DNA from: CALEUX01 sp037439945
Lineage (GTDB): Bacteria; Bacteroidota; Bacteroidia; Bacteroidales; Marinilabiliaceae
Direction of reading: 5' to 3'
DNA: 29,143 nt
NCBI GenBank assembly: GCA_037439945.1
Contig: JBBIVA010000034.1
Location: 1 to 29,143, forward strand
This document shows positions 8,105-15,851 of the stretch, piece after piece. A model generated the notes under the pieces. The model had not been told where the DNA came from and made no database searches. It saw nothing but the letters and a program-made list of their open reading frames with translations. Position 1 is the stretch's first letter. Each line of letters begins with the position of its first letter. The position numbers were made by a program, and so were the translations under genes.

Positions 8105-8149
8105 ATGCGTTTTAATTAATTTGAATTTAAGCCAAATTGATACAGGGCT

Positions 8150-8989
8150 ATGAGAAACTTTTTCCGGTTTATCGAAAAATACCATTTCTTTTTGCTGTTT
8201 CTGGTATTCGAAACGCTGGCCCTTTATCTTGTTGTTAATTATAACGAATATCAGAATAAAACCTTTATAAGTACTTCGGGCAGGTTTACTGCGTCAATAC
8301 TTGAAATATCGGGGAGCTTAAAAAACTACTTTTCCCTGAAGAAATCAAATGATGAGCTATCCAGGGAAAATGCATTTTTGCGAACCCAGCTTCAGGCTTA
8401 TACGGGAGGTGTTCAGCCAAACAATTATTTTTCCAGCAAAGAGTTTGAAATCCTGTCGGAAGATAAATTTAATTTCAGACAGGCCAAAGTTGTAAATAAC
8501 TCAGTTAATAAAAAATACAACTACATTACCCTAAATAAGGGGTCGAAAAAGGGTTTAAAACCTGATATGGGAGTTATTACAGCCAGGGGGCTGGTAGGGG
8601 TTGTTCAAAATGTTTCATCACATTATTCAACAGCCATATCATTGCTGCATACACGGTTAAAAATTTCGGCCAAACTCAAAGATTCCAATTTTTTTGGTTC
8701 CCTTGAATGGGACGGAAAATCATACAGGCATGTTTATTTAAACGAAATCCCATCCCATGCACCTGTAAATATTGGAGAAGCAGTTGTAACGAGCGGATAT
8801 TCAACCATATTTCCGGAGGGGATATTAATTGGTACAATCGATGATATTAATTTAGGCGAGGGTGAGGGGTTTTACAAAATTAAAGTGAAACTTTCAGTTG
8901 ATTTTAAATCCATAACCTATGTTGAAGTTGCCGAAAAAATAACTGGGCTCGAACAAAAAGCCCTGGAAAAACAAAATAAGGATGATTAA
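8150..8989 (+). CDS. mreC: Rod shape-determining protein MreC
   Basis: A 279-residue inner-membrane/periplasmic scaffold of the elongasome, linking MreB and MreD to PBP2. One transmembrane helix lies at about 12-30 (FFLLFLVFETLALYLVVNY), then a short coiled coil around 62-82 (KKSNDELSRENAFLRTQLQ), then the two-barrel beta domain with KKGLKPDMGVITARGLVGVV and a later VVTSGYSTIFPEGILIGTI, both typical MreC motifs. The stop overlaps the mreD start by 8 nt (ATGATTAA), suggesting translational coupling. Confidence 0.95.
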   Translation: MRNFFRFIEKYHFFLLFLVFETLALYLVVNYNEYQNKTFISTSGRFTASILEISGSLKNYFSLKKSNDELSRENAFLRTQLQAYTGGVQPNNYFSSKEFEILSEDKFNFRQAKVVNNSVNKKYNYITLNKGSKKGLKPDMGVITARGLVGVVQNVSSHYSTAISLLHTRLKISAKLKDSNFFGSLEWDGKSYRHVYLNEIPSHAPVNIGEAVVTSGYSTIFPEGILIGTIDDINLGEGEGFYKIKVKLSVDFKSITYVEVAEKITGLEQKALEKQNKDD

Positions 8990-9500
8990 TCAATGGCTTA
9001 GATATATTCTGAATTTCCTGGTTATAATTATTGTACAGGTTTTAATAGTAAACCAACTTAATTTTGGCAGGTTTATTAACCCATATCCCTACATTCTTTT
9101 TATATTGATATTACCCATTGCAATACCTAACTGGTCGTTGTTGCCCATTGGGTTTATAACAGGATTAATTATCGATACATATCAGAACACACCGGGAATG
9201 CACGCTTCATCAATGGTTTTTCTAAGCTTTATGAGACCTGTATTTTTAAGGTATATTGCCCCACGGGATGGTTTTGAACCAGGTAGCTTGCCAATACCTG
9301 CACAATTTGGCTACCAGTGGTTTTTTAAGTATGCAGTTCTTTGTGTTGTAACACACCATATATTTTATTTTTTTGTGGAGGCATTTAGTTTTAATCAGTT
9401 TTGGTCAACACTTTGGAAGATAATTTTAAGCTCCGTATTTACCTTGTTGATAATTATGATTGCCCAGTTGTTTGGAAAGACCAAGGCAAAAAGGAAATAA
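8982..9500 (+). CDS. mreD: Rod shape-determining membrane protein MreD
   Basis: A 172-residue, very hydrophobic protein with about five to six transmembrane segments, the size and position expected for MreD between mreC and the PBP2 gene. The Bacteroidota-like segment GFITGLIIDTYQNTPGMHAS includes the conserved G-x-x-x-D turn of the family. It is an inner-membrane partner of MreC. Its ATG overlaps the end of mreC by 8 nt, and mrdA starts 13 bp after its stop. MreD sequences diverge strongly, so context carries much of the call. Confidence 0.9.
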   Translation: MINQWLRYILNFLVIIIVQVLIVNQLNFGRFINPYPYILFILILPIAIPNWSLLPIGFITGLIIDTYQNTPGMHASSMVFLSFMRPVFLRYIAPRDGFEPGSLPIPAQFGYQWFFKYAVLCVVTHHIFYFFVEAFSFNQFWSTLWKIILSSVFTLLIIMIAQLFGKTKAKRK

Positions 9501-9513
9501 ATAGCAATAAACT

Positions 9514-11358
9514 GTGGGAAAAAACAACCGAGCTATACTAATTTCAGGTTTTATAGCCCTGATAGGGTTAATATTTGTTATACGCCTTTTTCTTCTTCAG
9601 GTGATTGACCCTTCATATAAATTTTTTGCCGAAAGTAACACTCAACGCAAAATCACGGAATTTCCATCCAGGGGGTTAATTTTTGACCGTAATAACAAAT
9701 TACTTGTTGCCAACAAGGCCGTTTACGATGTTATGATTATTCCGCGAGAGGTAAAACCGTTTGACACCCTTGATTTTTGCAATATCTTAAAAATTTCGAG
9801 GCAGGAACTGGATGGCCTTTTTTCGGAGTTACGCCAGAATATTAAAAGAAAAAAGGCATCAACTTTTAAACCCTATGTTTTTTATAAGCAGTTATCGGCC
9901 GAAAACTATGGTGTTTTACAGGAAAAGCTTTATAAATTCAGTGGTTTTTATGTACAAAGACGTACTCTTAGGAATTACCAGTATAAAAATGCAGCACATG
10001 TTTTAGGATATATAGGTGAAGTAAATGATGCTGTTCTTCAAAACGATCCTTACTACGCCTTGGGTGATTATATGGGTATTAGCGGAATTGAAAACAGCTA
10101 CGAAACATATTTAAGGGGTAAAAAAGGTTCGAGGTATATAATGGTTGATGTTCATGGGAGGGACAAAGGACCTTTAAGGGATGGGAAACTTGATTCATCG
10201 GCAGTTTCAGGTAAAGACCTTACCCTAACAATTGACATTGATTTACAAGCCTACGGAGAGTTTCTGATGCAGAATAAAATTGGCAGTATTGTTGCAATTG
10301 AACCTGCATCGGGAGAAATCCTTTCATTGATTTCAAGCCCTGGATATGATCCTGCTTTATTAGTTGGCAGGGAACGCACCAATAATTTTCCGGATTTGTC
10401 ATCTGATCCGCTTTACCCGCTATTAAACCGCGCAATTATGTCGGGGTACCCTCCCGGGTCAACATTTAAAACTGTAATTGCATTAATTGGTTTACAAGAA
10501 GGGGTTTTAAAAGAGTCAACCCGTTACGGTTGTCAAATGGGGTATCATGCAAGAGGATTATCAGTTGGGTGCCACCCTCACTCTTCACCACTCGATTTAG
10601 TTCCATCAATATCAAATTCATGCAATGCATATTATTGTAGTGTATTTCGCAACATACTTGATAAGCCGGCTTTTGGATCCCCACAAAAAGGCCTTGACAA
10701 ATGGAAAGATTACATTTTGAAATTTGGATTCGGTGATAAGCTGGGATCTGACTTCTTTAACGAAAACAAAGGCTTTATTCCCGGAAGTTCATATTACAAC
10801 AGAATATACAAAGGCAGATGGGGTTCCTTAACTGTAATTTCCCTTTCTATAGGGCAGGGAGAATTATTAACCACACCGCTTCAAATGGCCAATATGACAG
10901 CAGCAATTGCAAATAAAGGGCATTATTACACTCCGCATATTTTAAAATCGGTGAAAACGGACACTATACCTAACAGGTTTAAAACTTTACATTATACCGG
11001 TATTGACTCCGTTCATTTTAACCCTGTAATTGACGGGATGGAACAGGCTGTTTGGGGTGATTATGGTTCAACTGCCCGCATTGCAAGAATTCAGGATATT
11101 AAAATATGTGGTAAAACAGGAACGGCACAAAACCCTCACGGAAAAGACCATAGTATTTTTATTGCATTTGCACCTAAGGAAAATCCAAAAATTGCTATTG
11201 CTGTTTATGTTGAAAATGGTGGATTTGGGGCTACCTATGCAGCACCTATTGCCAGCCTTATGGTTGAAAAGTATCTTAAAAATGAAATAGACTCAACACG
11301 TTTATGGCTTGAAACCAGAATGTCTGAAGCAAACCTGATTAATGAGACCAAATTCTAA
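9514..11358 (+). CDS. mrdA: Penicillin-binding protein 2, elongation transpeptidase
   Basis: A 614-residue class B PBP that crosslinks lateral-wall peptidoglycan on the periplasmic face, working with the RodA polymerase. An N-terminal transmembrane helix (about 6-28) is followed by a PBP dimer domain that starts near FPSRGLIFDRNNKLL. The transpeptidase triad is complete: Ser316 and Lys319 in PPGSTFK, Ser369-x-Asn371 in NSCNAYY, and Lys534-Thr-Gly in GKTGTAQ. The start is GTG at 9514, directly before the membrane anchor; no better ATG lies upstream in frame. The end overlaps rodA by 17 nt, so the two partners are probably coupled in translation. Confidence 0.97.
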   Translation: MGKNNRAILISGFIALIGLIFVIRLFLLQVIDPSYKFFAESNTQRKITEFPSRGLIFDRNNKLLVANKAVYDVMIIPREVKPFDTLDFCNILKISRQELDGLFSELRQNIKRKKASTFKPYVFYKQLSAENYGVLQEKLYKFSGFYVQRRTLRNYQYKNAAHVLGYIGEVNDAVLQNDPYYALGDYMGISGIENSYETYLRGKKGSRYIMVDVHGRDKGPLRDGKLDSSAVSGKDLTLTIDIDLQAYGEFLMQNKIGSIVAIEPASGEILSLISSPGYDPALLVGRERTNNFPDLSSDPLYPLLNRAIMSGYPPGSTFKTVIALIGLQEGVLKESTRYGCQMGYHARGLSVGCHPHSSPLDLVPSISNSCNAYYCSVFRNILDKPAFGSPQKGLDKWKDYILKFGFGDKLGSDFFNENKGFIPGSSYYNRIYKGRWGSLTVISLSIGQGELLTTPLQMANMTAAIANKGHYYTPHILKSVKTDTIPNRFKTLHYTGIDSVHFNPVIDGMEQAVWGDYGSTARIARIQDIKICGKTGTAQNPHGKDHSIFIAFAPKENPKIAIAVYVENGGFGATYAAPIASLMVEKYLKNEIDSTRLWLETRMSEANLINETKF

Positions 11359-12763
11359 AACTAAAAAAGGAGTAGACCGCATTATACTGGTCCTTTACCT
11401 GATACTTATTACATTCGGGTGGCTTAACCTGTATGCGGCAAACACAAACCCTGACTCGACTCTCTTCTTTGAAGTTAACAAAGAGTATTTCAAGCAGTTG
11501 ATATGGATAGTTGTTTCACTTATTTCGGTTGGGGTAATTCTACTTAGCGACAGTAAACTTTTTGTTGAATTTGCATATATTTTTTATGGTATCAGCATCT
11601 TTTTATTAATTGCTGTATTAGTATTTGGAGTTGAAATTAACGGGGCCAAAGCCTGGTTTCAAATAGGAAATTCACGTTTTCAGCCTGTTGAGGTTGCCAA
11701 AGTTGCATCAGCTCTGGCCATTTCAAGGGTAATGAGCAGATTTGAATTTTCAATTCTAAAAACTAAAGATTTATTAAAACTGGGGTTAATTTGGTTTCTT
11801 CCGTTTGGGATAATTATACTCCAAAATGATGTTGGATCGGCACTTGTTTTTATTGCTTTCTTTATTTTGTTTTTCAGGGAAGGTATGTCTCCATATGTGG
11901 TACTGTTTGGTTTTATAGCAGTAATAATATTTGTCCTGACCCTTATTATTTCAAATTCGGCCATTTACATGGTTCTGGCAGCAAGTCTTATTTTCTTAAT
12001 ATTTTTGAGGGGCTTTAGAAAGGAGTCTTTGTTTGCTTTGGCAACGGCGCTTGTTTTCTTTGGTTTATCGGCAATTTTTATGCACATAAAAAATGGAGAG
12101 ATTAATTATGAATTTGCAGCCTTTATTTCAATAACAGGTTATGCTTTGTTTATGGCTTTCAAGGCTTTACAAAGAAGGCTTTCAATCATATGGGTATATC
12201 TGATAATGTTTTGGGGTTCGGTTTTATTTGCATATTCAACCGACTATATTTTTGAAAAAGCCTTAACCGAATATCAACGCTCAAGAATTAAGGTTCTTCT
12301 TGGCTTAAAGGAAGACCCGCTTGGAGCGGGATATAATGTTAACCAGTCAAAAATTGCAATTGGTTCAGGTGGTTTTTCAGGAAAGGGGTTTTTACAGGGA
12401 ACCCAAACTAAATTTGAATTTGTACCCGAACAAAGTACTGATTTTATTTTTTGTACAGTAGGCGAGGAATGGGGATTTATAGGTACTTCGGCAGTTGTTA
12501 TTCTTTTTGTTATGCTTTTGATAAGGTTGATTATAATTGCAGAAAGACAGCATTCAGTTTTCAGCCGTGTTTATGGTTATGGCGTTGTTGGCATATTCTT
12601 TTTCCATTTTGCCATAAATATTGGCATGACAATTGGGTTAGCACCGGTAATTGGGATACCTTTGCCTTTTTTTAGTTATGGGGGCTCGTCATTATGGGGG
12701 TTTTCAATACTTCTATTCATTTTTATGAAACTGGATACCAACAGAAGTGAGCTTATCAGATAA
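11342..12763 (+). CDS. rodA: Rod shape-determining SEDS glycosyltransferase RodA
   Basis: A 473-residue polytopic SEDS protein that polymerises lipid II into glycan strands for side-wall growth as partner of PBP2. It has about ten to twelve transmembrane helices. Signatures include NGAKAWFQIGNSRFQPVE near residue 100, FVPEQSTDF (360-368) followed by VGEEWGFIG, and PLPFFSYGGSS (440-450). It is about 100 residues longer than the enterobacterial protein because of extra hydrophobic segments in the middle (about 185-290), which I believe is usual in Bacteroidota. The ATG lies inside the last 17 nt of mrdA. Confidence 0.97.
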   Translation: MRPNSKTKKGVDRIILVLYLILITFGWLNLYAANTNPDSTLFFEVNKEYFKQLIWIVVSLISVGVILLSDSKLFVEFAYIFYGISIFLLIAVLVFGVEINGAKAWFQIGNSRFQPVEVAKVASALAISRVMSRFEFSILKTKDLLKLGLIWFLPFGIIILQNDVGSALVFIAFFILFFREGMSPYVVLFGFIAVIIFVLTLIISNSAIYMVLAASLIFLIFLRGFRKESLFALATALVFFGLSAIFMHIKNGEINYEFAAFISITGYALFMAFKALQRRLSIIWVYLIMFWGSVLFAYSTDYIFEKALTEYQRSRIKVLLGLKEDPLGAGYNVNQSKIAIGSGGFSGKGFLQGTQTKFEFVPEQSTDFIFCTVGEEWGFIGTSAVVILFVMLLIRLIIIAERQHSVFSRVYGYGVVGIFFFHFAINIGMTIGLAPVIGIPLPFFSYGGSSLWGFSILLFIFMKLDTNRSELIR

Positions 12764-12795
12764 AAACCCTCAATTATTTTCAAAGATTTTCACAG

Positions 12796-13680
12796 GTGAA
12801 AAATAAAAACTTAAAAATTATTCTTAAAATTATTTTAAGTGTGGCTGCATTGTATTATGTTGCTACCAGTCTTGATTTTTTTCTTATTAAGGAGGCTATA
12901 GAATCAGCCCGGCCAGGTTTTCTTATACTGGCTTTAATGCTTTATGCCATGTCACAAATTGCCGCAGCTATTCGCCTTAATTGTTTTTTCAGGCAAATAG
13001 CCCTTACTATTAGTAGCTTTGATAATATTAAACTTTATTGGCTCGGACTTTTTTACAATTTGTTTTTACCCGGTGGTGTTGGCGGTGACGGGTTTAAGGT
13101 TTACTGGCTTGGCCGGCATACTAATTCGCCCATAAAAAAAATAATTGGGGTTATATTATCAGACAGAATCAGCGGTCTTTCAATTATTGTAATAATATTG
13201 ATTGTTTTAACCCCGGGCATTGAGTTTAGCTTTCCGTTTCAGCAATGGGTTTGGGCCCTATTCCCATTGATTGGGTTACTTTTTTATCTGTTTCTCCATT
13301 TCTTTAATAAATCTCTCACCCCTGCATTTACAAAGGTTATGGGTTGGGCGTTGGTAGTCCAGGCTTTTCAAATGTTTGCTGCTTTTATGATACTGCAATC
13401 ATTAAGTGTTAAGTTAACGGATATGTACCTGAATTATATTTTTCTTTTCTTTTTATCAGCAATTATGGGGTCAATACCTATTACTTTAGGAGGGATTGGC
13501 GCAAGGGAAATAACATTTCTGATTGGGGCCAAATACCTTGGCATAAACGAAACATATGCGGTTGCATTAAGTATTTTGTTTTATGCGGCATCGGCTATTA
13601 CCGCCTTTCCTGGTATTATTTATTCCTTTAACCCAACCGGAAGGATTAAACTGCCTGCAAGTATAGAAAAAACCCGGTAA
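12796..13680 (+). CDS. YbhN/UPF0104-type membrane protein (LPG synthase TM domain)
   Basis: A 294-residue integral membrane protein of the lysylphosphatidylglycerol synthase transmembrane (YbhN/AglD/MprF-flippase) superfamily, with about seven to eight helices. Characteristic motifs are NLFLPGGVGGDGFKVYWL at about 88-105 and TLGGIGAREITF near 235. The catalytic aminoacyl-transferase domain of true MprF is absent, so only a lipid-translocation-like role could be proposed; the substrate is unknown. The start is GTG at 12796, 32 bp after rodA on the same strand, so it may be the last gene of the shape operon. It converges with the LPP20-type gene 10 bp away. Confidence 0.87.
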   Translation: MKNKNLKIILKIILSVAALYYVATSLDFFLIKEAIESARPGFLILALMLYAMSQIAAAIRLNCFFRQIALTISSFDNIKLYWLGLFYNLFLPGGVGGDGFKVYWLGRHTNSPIKKIIGVILSDRISGLSIIVIILIVLTPGIEFSFPFQQWVWALFPLIGLLFYLFLHFFNKSLTPAFTKVMGWALVVQAFQMFAAFMILQSLSVKLTDMYLNYIFLFFLSAIMGSIPITLGGIGAREITFLIGAKYLGINETYAVALSILFYAASAITAFPGIIYSFNPTGRIKLPASIEKTR

Positions 13681-13690
13681 TAGTTTCTGG

Positions 13691-15082
13691 TTACATATCA
13701 ACTTCTTCAAGTTTTGGCAATATTTCCGATCTGAACTTCTCCATAATTTTTTCGCGAGATTCTTTTAATGCGTGGTCGTAGCTTCCGGGTTTCATCCCCC
13801 TTATCTCCAAAAATCCATCAGAAAAAATCTCAGCCTGTTGCTGAGTTGAAACAACCGAAAGGTGTAAATCCCCATATACTATATATACAGAATAACCTGT
13901 TCCTTTTTTTTCATCACCTTTTCTAAACCTTAAAGAGAGACTCACAATATAAGAGGCATCCTGCCGGTTATCTGTAAAAGTAAAGAAGTTTTCATTTAAG
14001 TCGGACCTGATAATATTCCCAAAGGGTAAGTTTTTATCTGAATACCCAAAAACAGATTCATCAAGTTCAAGAAAAGCCTTTGCCTTATTCATTTCAATTC
14101 CAAAACTGGTGCATGGTAAATCTTCACCCGGAAAAAAGTAAGGTAACAAAGGACTGTTCAGGTTATCACCCTTTAAAATTGCAGCCAGATCAAGGCAAGC
14201 TGTAATTTCCTGCTGTTTTCGTTTTGAAACAAGCCTGCTTATAACACATTGAATATTGCCGTTATAATCAGTTACCTGCTGAGGCATTAATACTCCTTCG
14301 CCACGCGAAAATGAAAAAACAACGGGTAACCCCTGCACCGGTATTTCATTACCATTCTCTTTCTTTACTACCTGCAGCATTAAGGGTTCCTGCATTTGGC
14401 GTGAGAACTCAACCAGATATAATGATTTTACGGGCCGCATAACAATATTTCGGTAAAGCAATCTTAAATCGTTCATAATATCAACACCATAGTTTATTTT
14501 CCCCATGGCTGTTTGATGAGTCAAATCATCTTCAACATGATTTTGAAGAGCAGTAACAGCTTTAAAATAATTTGATATTGCCTGGGAAATTTCGCCATTG
14601 GCGGCGGCTTTCCGTGCATTTTGAAAAAAGGATGAAGCGAGCATTTTTGCCTGATCTAATTTTTGCCTGCGTTTAAGCTCGTACCTCTCCTTGTTAAGCT
14701 TAACCATAACCCAGTATTCCTTTCGGTTTTGCCAGGTAATAACTTCATAACCTTCAAGCGTTTGTGCTACTGATGTATAAATTTTTGACTCAAATTCTTC
14801 GCGAAACAAGTTATTATCCTCGAACTGGTGCAATAATGAGTTTGATGAAATGGTTACTTTTATTTCTGAACCCATTTCTCTAAGGGCTTTGTTTCGGGCA
14901 TCCTGGGCATATTGCATTTCCCTGTCGGCGGGGTTTTTATATGCCATACCAATGCCGATAAAATAATCGGGGTATGATGGTCGTTGTTTAACCCAACGCG
15001 GTTTAGGAGCTGCATCTGAATTTTGGGCAAAAATAAAAACCACTAAAAAAAGTAAGATTAAGTTAGGTAGATGTTGTTTCAT
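13691..15082 (-). CDS. Periplasmic LPP20/FlgT-like domain protein
   Basis: A 463-residue exported protein. A signal peptide covers about 1-24 (LILLFLVVFIFAQNSDAA). No cysteine follows the cleavage site, so unlike classical LPP20 it should not be a lipoprotein. Residues 27-135 resemble the LPP20 domain (PRWVKQRPSYPDYFIGIGMA, then an Ala-rich helix, then KEYWVMVKLNKERY). A helical linker (about 140-215) is followed by an Ig-like stretch (about 240-290; GLPVVFSFSRGEG and VTDYNGNIQCVISRL). The last 100 residues (SYIVSLSLRF, VYGDLHLSVVSTQQQAEIFS, then a long charged helix) look like a second LPP20/CsgG-like alpha-beta unit. The function is unknown; such proteins are often linked to envelope assembly. 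It is 315 bp downstream of recX and convergent with the YbhN-type gene. Confidence 0.78.
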   Translation of the reverse strand: MKQHLPNLILLFLVVFIFAQNSDAAPKPRWVKQRPSYPDYFIGIGMAYKNPADREMQYAQDARNKALREMGSEIKVTISSNSLLHQFEDNNLFREEFESKIYTSVAQTLEGYEVITWQNRKEYWVMVKLNKERYELKRRQKLDQAKMLASSFFQNARKAAANGEISQAISNYFKAVTALQNHVEDDLTHQTAMGKINYGVDIMNDLRLLYRNIVMRPVKSLYLVEFSRQMQEPLMLQVVKKENGNEIPVQGLPVVFSFSRGEGVLMPQQVTDYNGNIQCVISRLVSKRKQQEITACLDLAAILKGDNLNSPLLPYFFPGEDLPCTSFGIEMNKAKAFLELDESVFGYSDKNLPFGNIIRSDLNENFFTFTDNRQDASYIVSLSLRFRKGDEKKGTGYSVYIVYGDLHLSVVSTQQQAEIFSDGFLEIRGMKPGSYDHALKESREKIMEKFRSEILPKLEEVDM

Positions 15083-15397
15083 ACGTAAATAATTTTTAAA
15101 ATAAGCCCTGGTTGCCTGTCCCTATACTACAGTGGAACTTGCATTATGAATTTTGCCTCTGCCTGTTTTCAATTCCTGGTAAACCAAGCGGCTAAGCCGC
15201 CCTGGCTAATTCGACCTTCAATTCATGGTAAACCAATAGTCAAAGCTGAGCTTAATTTGCCGATTTTCGATCCATTCAATTAAGTTGCTCAACAAATCGG
15301 GCTCATCATATATATCCGGGCTAATGTATACTTTAATCTGTTTTCTTAATTTTTATTATTAGGGATTTTAAATTTTAATACAAAACTATTTGACCTA
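15083..15397. other. 315-bp gap between recX and the LPP20-type gene, with repeats
   Basis: I see no gene here. It contains a near-exact 20-nt direct repeat (15168-15187 and 15217-15236, one mismatch, 49 bp apart), a GCGGC-TAA-GCCGC hairpin between the copies (15188-15200), and two interleaved stems: CTTAATT (15251-15257) with AATTAAG (15278-15284), and CCGATTT (15260-15266) with AAATCGG (15294-15300). A CAAAACTA sequence at 15381-15388 reads TAGTTTTG on the minus strand and matches TAnnTTTG, but it is 300 nt from the next gene. The LPP20-type gene may start from within this gap. Confidence 0.6.
15168..15236. repeat. Pair of 20-nt direct repeats flanking a GC-rich hairpin
   Basis: The unit TTCAATTCCTGGTAAACCAA at 15168-15187 recurs at 15217-15236 with one change (C to A). 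Each holds the small palindrome TGGT-AA-ACCA. Between them lies the 5-bp hairpin GCGGC(TAA)GCCGC at 15188-15200, GC-rich in an AT-rich setting. This could be a remnant of a small intergenic element or a pair of binding sites. Confidence 0.55.
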
Positions 15398-15850
15398 TTA
15401 CAACAATCGGTCCAATATTTTTATGATATCATCAATTTCAAAACCTCGTGATATCCCAAACCGGATCAGGGCATCCCGTTTCCTTTGTGAATTATACCCC
15501 GAAATTGTTTTTTCCTTATTTTTCAATAAACTTAAAAGCACATTACCATATTCACTTTCATCCAAAACAGATAGTGCAGAACCAATAATATTATAATCAA
15601 TATATTTCCTTCGCAAATGCCAGGTTATTTTTTTTCTTCCCCATTTGTTAAACCTGAACTTATCACGTACATATGATTCGGCAAAACGGTTTTCATCTAT
15701 ATACTTTTCATCCACCAGTTTCACCAAAACCTTTTCAATAATATCATTATCAACGTTCCAGCCGCTTAATTTTTCCCTTATTTCGGAACAGCATTTTTCC
15801 CCGCGCGCGCAAATATCAGCGGTTTTTGAAAAAGCAGTTTTAAAATCCAT
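15398..15850 (-). CDS. recX: Regulatory protein RecX
   Basis: A 150-residue all-helical RecX-family protein, which binds RecA filaments and limits recombinase activity. It shows the three tandem three-helix repeats, with the family pattern R/KxxCSxEIREKL near the N-terminus (here GEKCCSEIREKLSGW), then LVDEKYIDENRFAESYVRDKFRFNKWGRKKITWHLRRK, the most conserved stretch, at about 45-85. The length is typical. recA is not in the window. The ATG is only one base after the stop codon of the aldehyde dehydrogenase gene, so its translation probably depends on reading through that gene. Confidence 0.9.
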   Translation of the reverse strand: MDFKTAFSKTADICARGEKCCSEIREKLSGWNVDNDIIEKVLVKLVDEKYIDENRFAESYVRDKFRFNKWGRKKITWHLRRKYIDYNIIGSALSVLDESEYGNVLLSLLKNKEKTISGYNSQRKRDALIRFGISRGFEIDDIIKILDRLL

Positions 15851-15851
15851 T

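Noticed and set aside
12796..13680. True MprF lysylphosphatidylglycerol synthase
   Set aside because: Only the transmembrane flippase-like part is present; the C-terminal aminoacyl-transferase domain is missing.
15083..15397. Insertion sequence ends
   Set aside because: The repeats are direct and only 20 nt long, with no transposase and no target duplication that I can identify.
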